Shown in pieces: positions 1 to 9,572 of a DNA stretch of 64,000 nt (position 1 is its first letter; each line of letters starts with the position of its first letter). A program made the position numbers and the translations under genes. A model generated the notes under the pieces. The model saw only the letters and a program-made list of their open reading frames with translations. It searched no databases and was not told the origin of the DNA. This DNA is from Bradyrhizobium prioriisuperbiae (GTDB lineage: Bacteria; Pseudomonadota; Alphaproteobacteria; Rhizobiales; Xanthobacteraceae): NCBI RefSeq assembly GCF_032397745.1, contig NZ_CP135921.1, forward strand, positions 682,001-746,000, given 5' to 3'.

Positions 1-742
1 GGCATTCGCGCGGCAGGCTCGCCATGCCGTCGGCGTCGACATAGGGCGGGTTGGTGATGATCAGATCGTAGCGAACATCCTGGGGCAACGGCGCGAACAG
101 ATCGCCGCGATAGAGCGTAACGGTTTGCCCAACGCCATGCTCGTCGACATTGCGGGCCGCCACCGCCAAGGCATCCTTGGAAATGTCGACGGCGTCGACG
201 TCCGCAGCCGGGAAATGCCGGGCGGCGAGAATGGCAAGACAGCCTGAACCGGTACAGAGATCGAGCACCCGCTCCACCATTGCGGGATCGTCGATCAACG
301 AGCCGTCGTCACCGCTGAAATGCGAGTCCAGCAGTTCACCGATGTAGGAGCGCGGCACGATCACCCGCTCGTCGACATAGAACGGCAGCCCGCGCATGTA
401 GATCTTGTTGAGCAGATAGGCCGCCGGCTTGCGGGTGCGAACCCGCGCATCGATCAGCGCAAGAAGCGCGGCGCCTTCCGCCTTCGTCACCTGCGCCATG
501 GCAAAGGTTTCGAATTGATCAAGCTGCAGGTGCAGCGTTTCGGAGACGATAAAGACCGCTTCCGCCACCGGATCGGGCGTGCCATGGGCGAACGCCAGCT
601 TGGCCTCGTTGAAGCGGCTGACCGCGAAACGAACATAGTCCAGCAGCGTGGCGAGCTCGGATGCGGCAACCTTCGTGGTCGCCGCAGGAGACCGCTTTGC
701 GGCGCCGGTGCGCCGCGTCGACGCTTTCGCCTTTTTCGCCAT
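1..742 (-). CDS. prmB: Ribosomal protein uL3 N5-glutamine methyltransferase PrmB (3' part missing)
   Basis: SAM-dependent methylation of the side-chain amide of a glutamine in ribosomal protein uL3. The reading frame runs off the left edge, so about 247 residues are visible and the C-terminus is missing. The start ATG at 742 overlaps the moaE stop as TGATG, implying translational coupling. Seen: a lysine-rich N-terminal tail, a helical domain, the SAM motif VLDLCTGSGCLAILAA, then the catalytic NPPY motif followed by VDADGMASLP. A family-typical acidic, Met/Leu-containing stretch after NPPY favours PrmB over PrmC (the release-factor enzyme). PrmC is the only serious alternative. Confidence 0.85.
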   Translation of the reverse strand, partial: MAKKAKASTRRTGAAKRSPAATTKVAASELATLLDYVRFAVSRFNEAKLAFAHGTPDPVAEAVFIVSETLHLQLDQFETFAMAQVTKAEGAALLALIDARVRTRKPAAYLLNKIYMRGLPFYVDERVIVPRSYIGELLDSHFSGDDGSLIDDPAMVERVLDLCTGSGCLAILAARHFPAADVDAVDISKDALAVAARNVDEHGVGQTVTLYRGDLFAPLPQDVRYDLIITNPPYVDADGMASLPREC

Positions 743-1212
743 CAGGATTTGTCCCAGCGGGTGACGGCTTCGTCGTCACGATGATGGGTATCAACCCATG
801 AAGACGCGCCTTGCGCACGTTCCTCGGATTTCCAGAATGGCGCGTTGGCCTTCAGATAGTCCATCAGGAATTCGGCACCCAGGAACGCCGCTTCGCGGTG
901 TGCGGAGGCGGTCAGCACCAGCACGATGTTGTCGCCGGGCACGACGCGGCCGTAGCGATGAATCACGGTGACGCCGGTGAGCGGCCAGCGCGTGATGGCC
1001 TGGTCCACATGACGGCGGATCTCAGCCTCAGCCATGCCGGGATAATGCTCGAGCGTCAGCGCCGTGATGGCCTCGGGCCCCTCACTGCCGCGGCAAATGC
1101 CGCTGAAGGACACCACCGCGCCGATGTCGGTACGCCCCGCCGTCAGCGCCGCGATCTCTCGCGAGACGTCGAAATCGTCCGGCTGCAGGCGGATGGTGAC
1201 GGGAACGGTCAT
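742..1212 (-). CDS. moaE: Molybdopterin synthase catalytic subunit MoaE
   Basis: Large subunit of molybdopterin synthase. It transfers sulfur from the MoaD C-terminus to precursor Z (cPMP) in molybdenum cofactor synthesis. The 156-residue length is normal. Diagnostic segments: SGICRG (about residues 37-42), LEHYPGMAE, HRYGRVVPGDNIVLV, the SAHR box and DYLKANAPFWKSE near the active-site lysines. It follows moaD by 9 bases and overlaps prmB at its stop, so pgsA-moaD-moaE-prmB read as one minus-strand transcription unit. The uvrC-pgsA-moaD-moaE order is common in Rhizobiales. Confidence 0.96.
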   Translation of the reverse strand: MTVPVTIRLQPDDFDVSREIAALTAGRTDIGAVVSFSGICRGSEGPEAITALTLEHYPGMAEAEIRRHVDQAITRWPLTGVTVIHRYGRVVPGDNIVLVLTASAHREAAFLGAEFLMDYLKANAPFWKSEERAQGASSWVDTHHRDDEAVTRWDKS

Positions 1213-1221
1213 GGCTTTGTG

Positions 1222-1470
1222 TCAGCCGCCGGTCATCGGCGGAAAGAACGCGATCTCGCGGGCACCGGAGATCGTCGCATCCGGCTTCACATGGGTATGG
1301 TCGATGGCGGCGCGGATCACCGGCTTCTCGAACGCATGGGCATACTCTTCGCCGAGCCCTTTCAGCCACTGCATCAGTTCAGCCACGGTCCGCACCGACG
1401 CCGGTGGATCGATGATTTCTTCCGCCTTGCCCACGCGCTCCCGCACCCAGGCAAAATAGAGGACCTTCAT
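1222..1470 (-). CDS. moaD: Molybdopterin synthase sulfur carrier subunit MoaD
   Basis: Small ubiquitin-like sulfur carrier of molybdopterin synthase, 82 residues. It ends exactly in Gly-Gly (PPMTGG), the terminus that is adenylated and thiocarboxylated by MoeB. The ATG at 1470 was chosen because it gives the canonical MKVLYFAWVRERVG beta-strand start and overlaps the pgsA stop as ATGA. A longer frame would add 27 residues unlike the family. Partner of the adjacent moaE. Confidence 0.95.
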   Translation of the reverse strand: MKVLYFAWVRERVGKAEEIIDPPASVRTVAELMQWLKGLGEEYAHAFEKPVIRAAIDHTHVKPDATISGAREIAFFPPMTGG

Positions 1471-2081
1471 GAGTCCTCCTTGATCAAATGACCAAGGCCT
1501 GCCCGGAAATAGTCCCAGCCGGTGTAGAGCGTGATAATGGCGGAGATCCACAGCAGCACCAGTCCGATCATAATCGTCTGCGGCAGTATCGCTTCACCCG
1601 CTTCGCCCGCGATCAAAAAGCCGATCGCGACCAGTTGGACGGTGGTCTTCCATTTCGCAAGCTGCGACACCGGAACGCTGACGCGCAATGCGGCGAGGTA
1701 TTCGCGCAGGCCGGACACCAGGATCTCGCGGCACAAAATGACGATGGCGGCCCACAACGACCAGCCGCGGATAATTTCGTCCGCTGCCAGCATCAGCAGG
1801 CACGACGACACCAGGAGCTTGTCGGCAATCGGATCAAGCATCCGGCCGAAGGCCGACTGCTGATCCCAGATCCGGGCATAATAACCGTCGAGGAAATCGG
1901 TCACGCCGGCGGCAACGAAGAAAAACAGAGCGACCCAGCGCAGCCAAAGCGGCCCCTCGCCGATCGACTGGCCATACATGCAGCCAACCACCACCGGGAC
2001 CGCCGCGATCCGCGAATAGGTGAGTATGTTTGGGAGCGAAAGCGAGCGCCTCGCGCCTTCTCTGGCCGTCACGCTGTCCAT
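1467..2081 (-). CDS. pgsA: CDP-diacylglycerol--glycerol-3-phosphate 3-phosphatidyltransferase PgsA
   Basis: Inner-membrane enzyme forming phosphatidylglycerol phosphate from CDP-diacylglycerol and glycerol 3-phosphate, the committed step to phosphatidylglycerol and cardiolipin. The CDP-alcohol phosphatidyltransferase signature is complete: DFLDGYYAR followed by G(x3)D(x3)D in AFGRMLDPIADK. Several hydrophobic helices follow. The start is uncertain: 2081 gives MDSVTAREGARRSL..., while the frame stays open to 2129, which would add 16 unusual residues. The 4-base overlap with moaD indicates co-transcription. Confidence 0.93.
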   Translation of the reverse strand: MDSVTAREGARRSLSLPNILTYSRIAAVPVVVGCMYGQSIGEGPLWLRWVALFFFVAAGVTDFLDGYYARIWDQQSAFGRMLDPIADKLLVSSCLLMLAADEIIRGWSLWAAIVILCREILVSGLREYLAALRVSVPVSQLAKWKTTVQLVAIGFLIAGEAGEAILPQTIMIGLVLLWISAIITLYTGWDYFRAGLGHLIKEDS

Positions 2082-2279
2082 GTGCATTACCAATACCGCC
2101 CGCGCATCCACGTCAACCGCCGAGACCACATCTCGTCCCGTCCTGGCAAATCAACATTCCAATCAAAGCCCAGGGACAAATAGCGTTATTCCGCCCCAGC
2201 GCAAAGCCGGACCGGCCCACCGGGACAAGAATAATACGGCTTTTGACCCACCGCAGAGATCGCCTGTATTTGCAGGCCG

Positions 2280-4331
2280 TTACTTCGATTGTGCATGAAA
2301 GAAATCGAAAATCTTGCGGGCTCCCTCGGCGCTGATGCCCGGAACCTTGCCGAGGTCGGCAACCGACGCCCGCTCGATCTCCTTCAATGTCCCAAAATGG
2401 TGGAGCAGCGCACGTTTGCGTGACGGCCCGATGCCCGGAATCTCCTGCAATCCGGCTTCCCGGATGTCCTTCTTGCGCAACTTGCGGTGCGATCCGATGA
2501 CGAATCGATGGGCCTCGTCACGCAGCCGCTGCAGGAAATAGAGCACCGGATCGCGGGGTTCGAGCTTCAGCGCCGGCCGGTCGGGCAAAAACAGGGTTTC
2601 CCGCCCGGCATCGCGGTCGGGCCCCTTGGCGACCGATATCAGCGACACATTTGTGACGCCCAGCGACTTGAACGTCTCGCGCACCGCATTGAGCTGGCCC
2701 ATGCCACCATCGATGATGACGAGATCGGGCCACTGCGGAACGGCATCGTCATTTTCCCGTGCCGGCCCGGTATCCCCCTCCGGGGCGTCCGCCAGCAGCC
2801 GCTTGAAGCGCCGCTCCAGCACCTCGCGCATCATCCCATAGTCGTCACCCGGGGTCAGATTGTCGGAGCGGATATTGAACTTGCGGTATTGGTTCTTGAT
2901 GAAACCATCCGGCCCAGCGACGATCATGGCGCCGACGGCATTGGTGCCCTGGATGTGGCTGTTGTCGTACACCTCGATCCGTCGCGGCGCGCGCGGCAAG
3001 CCGAGCGTCGTCACCATCGCCTCGAGCAAGCGCGACTGGGTCGCGGTATCAGCCAGCTTGCGGCCCAGCGCCTCGCGCGCGTTGTTGAACGCGTGGGTGA
3101 TCAGGTCTTTTTTCTCGCCCCGCTGCGGGACGTTGACCTCGACCTTGAATCCCATCTTGGTGGTCAGGGCCTCGGCCAGCAGACTGCGCTCCTCGATCTC
3201 GTGCGACAGCAGGATGAGCTTCGGCGGCGGCTTGTCGTCGTAGAATTGTGCCAGGAACGCGCCCAGCACTTCGCCCGCCGCGAACGACTTGTCGGCGCGC
3301 GGGAAGTAGGCTCGGTTGCCCCAATTCTGGCCGGTGCGGAAGAAGAACACCTCGACGCAGGAGTAGCCGCCCTCCTGATGGATGGCGAACACATCGGCTT
3401 CGTCGACCGTCCGCGGATTGACACCCTGCTGCGACTGGATGGCGGACAAGGCCGCGAGACGGTCGCGATAGATCGCCGCGCTCTCGAACGCGAGGTCGGT
3501 GGACGCCTTCTCCATTTCATCGGCGAGCAATTGCTTCACCGCGCGGCTGCGGCCCGACAGAAAGTCCGTCGCCTCGCGGACAAGCTCCGTGTAGCCGGGA
3601 AAATCAACCTCGTTGGTGCAGGGGCCGGCGCAGCGCTTGATCTGGTACAGCAGGCAAGGACGGCTGCGGCTCTCGAAAAACGAATCCGTGCAGGAGCGCA
3701 CCAGAAAGGCGCGCTGCAGCGCCGTAATGGTGCGGTTGACCGCCCCAACAGACGCGAACGGACCGAAATAGCGTCCCGGTCGCGATTGCGCACCGCGGTG
3801 CTTGAGAATTTGCGGCGCCCAGTGATCGCCGGTGATCAGGATATAAGGGAACGACTTGTCATCGCGCAGCTGCACATTGAAGCGCGGGCGCAGTTGCTTG
3901 ATCAGGTTGGCTTCGAGCAGCAGCGCCTCGGTCTCGGTCGCGGTCGACACGATTTCGACGCTGACCGTCGCCGCGATCATCCGCGCGATACGGGTCTGAT
4001 GTCCCGTCGGCCGCGCATAGGACGACAGGCGTTTCTGGATATTCTTGGCCTTGCCGACATACAGCACATCCTGCGTGCCATTGAGCATGCGGTAGACGCC
4101 GGGCGAGGTCGGGGCGAGACGAACCGCCTGCGCGATGACGGCGCGTCCGGTCGCAAGCGGCCCTTCCGGCGCCGCTTCGTCGGACTCGTCGATCACCTCC
4201 GGCAGCCGGCCCTCGTCGTCCTCGGCAGCGGCGCTTTCGAGGTCGAGCTCCTGCGGCGGCACGTCGCTGGCTGAAGCCGGCGGCGCCTTCGCGGCTTCGG
4301 GCGCAGGCTGATTGATTCGGTCGTTATCCAT
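2280..4331 (-). CDS. uvrC: Excinuclease ABC subunit C (UvrC)
   Basis: Dual-incision nuclease of UvrABC nucleotide excision repair. Domain order: an acidic, proline-rich N-terminal extension (about residues 1-65) not in the E. coli protein; the GIY-YIG domain (SPGVYRML...VLYVGKA, about 76-150) for 3' incision; a cysteine cluster; a UVR domain for UvrB contact; the RNase H-like endonuclease domain (VYDNSHIQG...[16 protein letters not shown]) for 5' incision; and C-terminal helix-hairpin-helix repeats ([31 protein letters not shown]). At 683 residues it is slightly longer than usual because of the extension. It lies upstream of pgsA with a gap of about 200 bases. Confidence 0.97.
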   Translation of the reverse strand: MDNDRINQPAPEAAKAPPASASDVPPQELDLESAAAEDDEGRLPEVIDESDEAAPEGPLATGRAVIAQAVRLAPTSPGVYRMLNGTQDVLYVGKAKNIQKRLSSYARPTGHQTRIARMIAATVSVEIVSTATETEALLLEANLIKQLRPRFNVQLRDDKSFPYILITGDHWAPQILKHRGAQSRPGRYFGPFASVGAVNRTITALQRAFLVRSCTDSFFESRSRPCLLYQIKRCAGPCTNEVDFPGYTELVREATDFLSGRSRAVKQLLADEMEKASTDLAFESAAIYRDRLAALSAIQSQQGVNPRTVDEADVFAIHQEGGYSCVEVFFFRTGQNWGNRAYFPRADKSFAAGEVLGAFLAQFYDDKPPPKLILLSHEIEERSLLAEALTTKMGFKVEVNVPQRGEKKDLITHAFNNAREALGRKLADTATQSRLLEAMVTTLGLPRAPRRIEVYDNSHIQGTNAVGAMIVAGPDGFIKNQYRKFNIRSDNLTPGDDYGMMREVLERRFKRLLADAPEGDTGPARENDDAVPQWPDLVIIDGGMGQLNAVRETFKSLGVTNVSLISVAKGPDRDAGRETLFLPDRPALKLEPRDPVLYFLQRLRDEAHRFVIGSHRKLRKKDIREAGLQEIPGIGPSRKRALLHHFGTLKEIERASVADLGKVPGISAEGARKIFDFFHAQSK

Positions 4332-4609
4332 CGATCTCTAAATAGTTACCCGGCACCGGCTGAGCCAGCGCCGCTGCGCCGAAACCGGCACCTGGACCCG
4401 ACATCCACAAGGCGTCATCGCGGAGGCCCGACGGCGCGGCCGCCGTCCATAAGTAAGACTCTTTTAACGCCAATACGGCGGCGCGCGCCGGACTTAACGC
4501 CTGTTTAACTTAAAGATCTCGATAAATCCTGCGTATCAAGTTTGGACTTCCGTAACCGTACGGTTCCCTTAGGGACCCGCGGCACGGCTTGAGTGGTCGG
4601 AGAGTTGAG

Positions 4610-5224
4610 ATGAGTAAGGCAACCCTCGGTGCAGCTGTTATCGCTGTCCTGTGCGCAACCGCATCGGTGCAGGCCGCCGACCTGCCCTATCGCCCCTACA
4701 CGGTGAACCAGCCGCTCAATGGCTACAGCTGGGCTGGCCCGTATCTCGGCGCCAATCTCGGCTACGGCTGGGGCGAGGTCGAGAACAACCTCGCCAGGCC
4801 ATCCGGTTTCCAGGGCGGCGTGCAAGCTGGTTACAACTGGCAGTCGGGACAATTCGTATTCGGCATCGAGGGCGACATCCAGGCCAGCGGCGCCGACGAC
4901 CGTTTCGCGTCCTGGAAGTTCTCCAACCCCTGGTTCGGCACGATCCGCGGCCGCGTGGGTTATGCCATGAACAACGTCCTGCTCTACGGCACCGGCGGTC
5001 TCGCATTCGGCGAACTGAAGGCCGAATCGTTCGGCCTGACGGAAACCCACACCAATGCGGGCTGGACGGTCGGTGCAGGCGCCGAGATCGGCTTCGCACC
5101 GAACTGGTCGGCCAAGGTCGAGTATCTGTTTGTCGACCTGTCCAGAGACAACTTCGTGCTGACCGGCACGTCCAACAGCCTGAATTTCAGCACCATCCGC
5201 GTCGGCGTGAACTATCACTTCTGA
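4610..5224 (+). CDS. Omp25/31-like outer-membrane beta-barrel protein
   Basis: 204-residue small outer-membrane protein. A signal peptide (MSKATLGAAVIAVLCATASVQA) is followed by AADLPYRPY and then an eight-stranded-barrel pattern with GYSWAGPYLGANLGYGWG at the start and a terminal aromatic residue (VGVNYHF) for BAM-dependent insertion. This is the Omp25/Omp31/RopB-like family common in Rhizobiales. The ATG at 4610 was preferred over one seven codons upstream because it starts the signal peptide directly and has GGAGAG just before it. Transcribed divergently from uvrC and followed by a strong terminator, so probably monocistronic. Confidence 0.9.
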   Translation: MSKATLGAAVIAVLCATASVQAADLPYRPYTVNQPLNGYSWAGPYLGANLGYGWGEVENNLARPSGFQGGVQAGYNWQSGQFVFGIEGDIQASGADDRFASWKFSNPWFGTIRGRVGYAMNNVLLYGTGGLAFGELKAESFGLTETHTNAGWTVGAGAEIGFAPNWSAKVEYLFVDLSRDNFVLTGTSNSLNFSTIRVGVNYHF

Positions 5225-5235
5225 TCAGATCCCAA

Positions 5236-5280
5236 ACAGCAAAGATCCCGGCCGCGACAGCGTGCCGGGATTTTTGCTGT
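5236..5280 (+). terminator. Rho-independent terminator of the Omp25-like gene
   Basis: 17-base arms (5236-5252 and 5264-5280) pair with a single G-T wobble around an 11-base loop. The GC-rich core GATCCCGGC/GCCGGGAT is followed by a T5 run. Confidence 0.9.
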
Positions 5281-5394
5281 GACCTTGATCCGATGACAAC
5301 AGCCATACCGTCGCGCGCGAGGGCATCGGGCAGTCGCAACCGCACACAAACTCGAGTCTGACGCGTTCAGTTCAAGTCCGCCCGAGCAATCCGC

Positions 5395-5610
5395 TCAGGA
5401 TGAAACCACAAGATCGACCGCCTTGGGGCCCTTGCCCTTCTTGTCCGGTTCGACCTCGAACGTGATGCGCTGTCCTTCCTTCAAGTCCTTCAAACCGGCG
5501 CGTTCGACCGCCGTGATGTGCACGAACACATCGCGACCGCCGTCGTCCGGCTTGATGAAGCCGTAGCCACGTTCACCATTAAAGAACTTGACGGTTCCCG
5601 TCATAGCCAT
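5395..5610 (-). CDS. Cold-shock protein, CspA family
   Basis: 71-residue single-stranded nucleic-acid-binding protein, one OB fold. RNP1 is seen as GYGFIKP and RNP2 as DVFVHIT, with the usual opening MTGTVKFFN. The ATG at 5610 has a strong GAGGAG Shine-Dalgarno eight bases upstream; an ATG two codons later (5604) is also possible. Which cold-shock paralogue it is, and whether it is cold-induced, cannot be told from sequence. Confidence 0.95.
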   Translation of the reverse strand: MAMTGTVKFFNGERGYGFIKPDDGGRDVFVHITAVERAGLKDLKEGQRITFEVEPDKKGKGPKAVDLVVSS

Positions 5611-5909
5611 CGGGAAAACTCCTCTCCCCGCAATACTTCGCCAACGCAATTCGAGCCTTGGCGCGACCGGACATTCACTTCCGGATAGTATCGGCCGCTG
5701 GGTGTCATCCCGACGGGCGGAGGTGGGGCGTGTATGACGGCCAACCCTGCCCTGACAATCCAGAAACCTTCTCACTCCGCCACGACCATTCGCGGACGCG
5801 GAACGTAAAGCCCGCCCTCACGTGACGAGCATAATACGCTTCCATGCAAATTGACTATGGCTCAATTGCAAAAATGGATCGGTCGCAGGAAATCATCCCA
5901 TTCCGATTG

Positions 5910-6776
5910 TCAGATCTTGCCCGTTTCAACCCGAAAGCGCGCTGCGCCGCCTTGGCCGAGCGGTTTCTGCAACTCGGGCAGCAGGGTTTTCAACTCGCCG
6001 GCGAGTGTCCAGGGCGGGTTAACCACCAACAGCCCCGCCGATGCCAGCGGACCATCGACAGTCTGGGGCGCGACGCTGAATTCAATGCGCAGCACCTTGT
6101 CGTCGCCGGGCTTAGCCGCCGCAGTCTGCACCACACTTCGGGCCAGGGTTTCGGTCGCCCGCCGTTCTTTGACGGGATACCAGAGCATGTAGCTGCCGGT
6201 CGGCCATTTCGCGAACGCCCCGGCAAAGCCATCGGCGAGCCGCGTGAACTCGTCTTTGGCCTCGAACGGCGGATCGATCAGCACCAGGCCCCGCCGTTCG
6301 TTGGGCGGCACGAAGGCCGGCAGCGCCGTCCAGCCGTCGAGATCGACCACCCGCCCCTGCTCGTCCCGGCGCAGCGCAGAGATCAGGCGCTTGCGCGCCT
6401 GCTCCTCGACCTCACAGGCCACCAGCCGGTCCTGTGGACGCAGCATGGCGCGGGCGATCAGCGGCGATCCCGGATAGGTCTTGAGCTGTCCCGGCGGATT
6501 GAACGCCCGCACAATGTCCAAATACGGGCCGACCAGCGGCTGTGCGGCTTCCGAAAACCGCGCCTGCATCAGGCGTGCGATCCCGGTCAGCCATTCGCCG
6601 CTGCGGGTCGCCTCGGAGCCCGTGAGGTCATACAGGCCGGCGCCGGCATGGGTGTCGATCACCCGAAACGCCGCCGGCTTGTCCTGCAGATAGCTGAGGA
6701 TCCGCACCAGCACGATGTGCTTGATGACGTCAGCGAAATTTCCGGCGTGAAAGGCGTGACGATAGTTCATATCCAA
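5910..6776 (-). CDS. rlmJ: 23S rRNA (adenine2030-N6)-methyltransferase RlmJ
   Basis: SAM-dependent methyltransferase for A2030 of 23S rRNA (COG2961). The N-terminal MNYRHAFHAGNFADVIKH is the family hallmark; VIDTHAGAGLYDL is the SAM motif and VLIDPPFE contains the catalytic DPPF. 288 residues is normal. Translation may start at 6776 (MDMNYRH) or at 6770 (MNYRH), the second being closer to the family start. Confidence 0.95.
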   Translation of the reverse strand: MDMNYRHAFHAGNFADVIKHIVLVRILSYLQDKPAAFRVIDTHAGAGLYDLTGSEATRSGEWLTGIARLMQARFSEAAQPLVGPYLDIVRAFNPPGQLKTYPGSPLIARAMLRPQDRLVACEVEEQARKRLISALRRDEQGRVVDLDGWTALPAFVPPNERRGLVLIDPPFEAKDEFTRLADGFAGAFAKWPTGSYMLWYPVKERRATETLARSVVQTAAAKPGDDKVLRIEFSVAPQTVDGPLASAGLLVVNPPWTLAGELKTLLPELQKPLGQGGAARFRVETGKI

Positions 6777-6854
6777 GGCCTAAAGCATTTTGCGCTGGAG
6801 TGGAAACGTTCGGCGGGGACGCCCCCCCCCCGGACTCCACGACAACCACCGGAC

Positions 6855-6887
6855 AAAAAAACGCCCCCGTGTCCGACACGAGGGCGT
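6855..6887 (-). terminator. Rho-independent terminator downstream of the RNase T2 gene
   Basis: 12-base arms at 6861-6872 and 6876-6887 (one mismatch) around a 3-base loop. Read on the minus strand the hairpin is followed by a run of seven T. Confidence 0.85.
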
Positions 6888-6962
6888 CAGTTGAGGCCAA
6901 CATGGCGTTGGCGCGAAGAAGCATTGGGCGCGAAGAATTGGAACCGGGTGCGAGGGTCAGCG

Positions 6963-7685
6963 TCAGCTGCCGCGCATCGGCGGCATTTCCACCTTGTCGC
7001 GGCGGCAGGCGCGGCGGTCGATTTCCTCGCAGGCGCGGAACTGCAGGTCTTTGCTCAGGCAGACCCGCACCTCGCTGAGCCGCCGGCTGTCGCAGGTCAC
7101 CGAAATCGCCGCAGTGCTGAGGCCGGGATTGGCCTTGACGAAGGCGTCCTCGAGGTCGGCCGGCGTCACCATCCGGCTCTCCGACAGATCAAGGTATTCG
7201 GCCGGGATTTTCACCGCCGCGCGGGCCTTGCGGACCGTCTCGAAATAGGCGCGCGCGCCGAGCCCGGAGCAGGTGCCGTGCTTGTCCCATTCATTGAAGA
7301 TCAGCCCCGGCGCCGGCATCAAATCCAACATCGACGACACGATGTTGCGGTCGAGCCGCGGCGCGGGCCGCTGGCAATAGTTCGGGAAGCCGCGGTCGTA
7401 TTGCGGCCACAGCCCGTGCACCACGAACGAATAGGGCCGGCCACCGCACTGGATCTGCTGATTGCGCCCGGTATTGCCGCGCTCGCTCGCCGCCTCGCAG
7501 AACGACGGCGACCAGGACAGCGACAGCACATAGAAATCGAATTCGCCCGGCGCATTCTGCCGGTGATCCTGCGCCCGGGCCGGATTGAGGGCCAACGCGC
7601 TCCCCAACAGGGCTATCAGCGCCAGGAAGACAAAAGCTTTTGAAATGCCGCGGATCGAGAAACGCTGAGACGGAAACTGGATCAT
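6963..7685 (-). CDS. Secreted ribonuclease T2 family protein
   Basis: Endoribonuclease forming 2',3'-cyclic phosphates, probably periplasmic. A signal peptide (AFVFLALIALLGSALALNPARA) precedes the mature region. Both catalytic segments are present: CAS1 as HGLWPQ and CAS2 as EWDKHGTC, with their histidines and the glutamate-lysine pair. Several cysteines suit the disulfides of the family. The ATG at 7685 has an AAGGGG ribosome site; the frame remains open 13 codons further up but without a better start. RNase I-like scavenging is inferred. Confidence 0.93.
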   Translation of the reverse strand: MIQFPSQRFSIRGISKAFVFLALIALLGSALALNPARAQDHRQNAPGEFDFYVLSLSWSPSFCEAASERGNTGRNQQIQCGGRPYSFVVHGLWPQYDRGFPNYCQRPAPRLDRNIVSSMLDLMPAPGLIFNEWDKHGTCSGLGARAYFETVRKARAAVKIPAEYLDLSESRMVTPADLEDAFVKANPGLSTAAISVTCDSRRLSEVRVCLSKDLQFRACEEIDRRACRRDKVEMPPMRGS

Positions 7686-7771
7686 GGCAACGCCCCTTAC
7701 AGACACACAACCACCTTGAACCACTCCTCAAGCCTAGCCAGCCAACGAGAACATTTCAAGAACAAACTTAA

Positions 7772-7799
7772 ACGCCGCGCGCTTCACAGCACGCGGCGT
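7772..7799 (-). terminator. Hairpin, probable terminator of the 7836-8318 gene
   Basis: Perfect 8-base arms ACGCCGCG (7772-7779) and CGCGGCGT (7792-7799) lie 37 bases past a minus-strand stop. The following T stretch on that strand is short, so termination is likely but not certain. Confidence 0.5.
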
Positions 7800-7835
7800 C
7801 AAAATCTGGCTCAAATCTCGAGTGTTCAGAAGTGG

Positions 7836-8318
7836 TTACGGACGGGCAGCCTTGCAGGCCGGATTGTAGGCCCAGTTGCGGTCGAGCCCGGTGACGCACC
7901 ATTCGACGCCGGAGCCGTAGCCGGCGAAGCCACCGTCCTCGATGATCGAATAATGCACCCAACGTGCCTTGCCGTCGCTCAGCATGGCGTGCGCGGAGCA
8001 GAAGCGGCGCGGAATGGAGTTCGCTGCCCAGGGCCGGAACGCGACCTCACGCACTTTCTCATAACCCGTGATCTGCAGGCTGGAATTCCAGTACTTGCCT
8101 TCCTTTTCGGAAAACCGGGACGAGATGGTGTCCAGCGCCTGCTCGCAGGCCGGCACGTTGCTGTCATAACGCGGGCCGGACAGCCAGAAGTTCATTTCCA
8201 GCGGATTGGCCGCCTCGGCCGCGGTGCCGAATGCCAGCAGGCCAAGAAGCAGAGCAAGACATGCGGCGAATGCCGCACCGGCGCTGGATTTGCTGAAGGA
8301 TTTGAAAAGCTCGCGCAT
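7836..8318 (-). CDS. Secreted hypothetical protein with conserved cysteines
   Basis: 160 residues, family not recognised. An N-terminal basic stretch and a hydrophobic core ending AEAANP look like a signal peptide cleaved near residue 38. The mature part has four cysteines (ACEQ, RFCSAH, EWCVTG, PACKAA) that could form two disulfides, and aromatic-rich motifs (NFWLSGPRYD, WVHYSIIEDGGFAGYGSGVEWC). The ATG at 8318 was chosen over an in-frame start at 8423 because it opens the signal peptide directly. Probably periplasmic; function unknown. Confidence 0.7.
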   Translation of the reverse strand: MRELFKSFSKSSAGAAFAACLALLLGLLAFGTAAEAANPLEMNFWLSGPRYDSNVPACEQALDTISSRFSEKEGKYWNSSLQITGYEKVREVAFRPWAANSIPRRFCSAHAMLSDGKARWVHYSIIEDGGFAGYGSGVEWCVTGLDRNWAYNPACKAARP

Positions 8319-8485
8319 GGACCGCCTGCCGATTGTTGATTGCGGCGGACGGTGCCGCGAAGCCGGCAGCAGGTCAAGTGCACGACGGCAACACCGGCCA
8401 ACTACTCCCCCGCAATGCCGCATCCCGGCTTCTCAGCGCCCCGGCCGGCCGGTAAGTTAGGCGCTGGAATCGAATGGAGATCGAG

Positions 8486-8800
8486 ATGCGAATGAAAACC
8501 ACCGGCGCACTGGCGGCCGCCTTGGGAGTTGCCTTGGGAGTTCTGCTGTCCGCAGCAGCGACCAGCACGGCACGCGCATATTGGGTGCCGCCGTTCAAGG
8601 GCAACGACACCGGTGGCATCATTTCGTATGAGCTGGTCCGCCGGGCAGACGCCAGGGCGATGGCGATCGATCACTGCGCGCAATACGGCAAGGTCGTGAA
8701 GCTGACCGGGATGCAGCCGGTGTATGGCGGCTATCTCTCGTTTGCCTGCATCTGGCCGCGGGCGGGACGCGCTGACCACGCGTTGCGCGTTCGCTACTGA
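8486..8800 (+). CDS. Small secreted hypothetical protein
   Basis: 104 residues: a signal peptide (MRMKTTGALAAALGVALGVLLSAAATSTARA) then a short mature domain with two cysteines (DHCAQYG, FACIWP) spaced as if disulfide-bonded. Transcribed divergently from the secreted gene at 7836-8318 and followed by a terminator. The in-frame ATG at 8474 is also possible. No family recognised. Confidence 0.65.
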   Translation: MRMKTTGALAAALGVALGVLLSAAATSTARAYWVPPFKGNDTGGIISYELVRRADARAMAIDHCAQYGKVVKLTGMQPVYGGYLSFACIWPRAGRADHALRVRY

Positions 8801-8826
8801 CATCGTTCTGAGAAAATCATCGGTTA

Positions 8827-8862
8827 AACGCGGGCGCACCGATCAATCGGTCGCCCGTTTTT
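8827..8862 (+). terminator. Rho-independent terminator
   Basis: Stem made of ACCGAT/ATCGGT and GGGCG/CGCCC with a one-base bulge, followed by T5ATT, 27 bases past the stop of the small secreted gene. Confidence 0.85.
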
Positions 8863-8888
8863 ATTGTTCATTTGGAGGAGAGATTTTC

Positions 8889-9365
8889 ATGTCGAGTTTC
8901 TTCCCGTCTCGCGCGCTCGGCGTGCTCGTGCTCTGCACCGCCCTTCCCACGCTCGCCCATGCCGTCGATCTGCCCACGCGCAAGCCTGGATTGTGGGAGG
9001 TCAAGATGATCATGGCCGGCGCAAAGACGCCGGCGATGACCATGCACGAATGCACCGACGCCAGCACCGACAAGGAGATGACCTCCTCGTTCGCAGGAAC
9101 GGACAAGGACGCCTGCACGAAAAACGACATCAAGAAGACGGCGACCGGCTTCGCGGTGGACTCGCAGTGCAAGGCCGACGGCGCACCGATGACCATGCAG
9201 GCCGACATCTCCGGGGATTTCAACTCCGCCTACACGGTGAGGGTGAAGTCGAAAGTCGGCGGCAAGGCGCCGCAGAGCACCGATGTGACGATGGACGCGA
9301 AGTGGATCGGCGCCTGCCCGGCCGGCCAGAAGCCCGGCGACGTGGTCCTCCCCGGGATGAAGTAG
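8889..9365 (+). CDS. DUF3617 family periplasmic protein (copy 1)
   Basis: 158-residue secreted protein: signal peptide ending LAHAVD, then the DUF3617 opening DLPTRKPGLWEVKM, which is family-typical (KPGLWE). Conserved cysteines sit at HECTD, DACTKN, SQCKAD and GACPAG. The start at 8889 follows a strong GGAGGAG. It is a paralogue of 9573-10127, sharing LPTRKPGLW, ISGDFNSAYT and the C-terminal AKWIGACPAGQKPGD pattern. Function of the family is unknown. Confidence 0.85.
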   Translation: MSSFFPSRALGVLVLCTALPTLAHAVDLPTRKPGLWEVKMIMAGAKTPAMTMHECTDASTDKEMTSSFAGTDKDACTKNDIKKTATGFAVDSQCKADGAPMTMQADISGDFNSAYTVRVKSKVGGKAPQSTDVTMDAKWIGACPAGQKPGDVVLPGMK

Positions 9366-9572
9366 CGCCTGCTTTCTGCCGCCGGGGCACGGCCGGTTTC
9401 CGGTGGCCATCTCTCATTTGCGAGTATCTCGCCACCTGCACGGCAGGTAGAACGGCCACCGCACATTCGCTGCGACATAATTCCCGGTCGAATCATGCTG
9501 TAGCTCCGGATGCGCGTCACCGGCTCTGCGCCGGCCGATCCATATTGATGTTGATTTGAGGAGCTATTCCCG

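Noticed and set aside
6822..6831. Run of ten C as a phase-variable tract
   Set aside because: It is intergenic, beyond the start of rlmJ and past the RNase T2 terminator. It does not touch a start codon or an obvious promoter.
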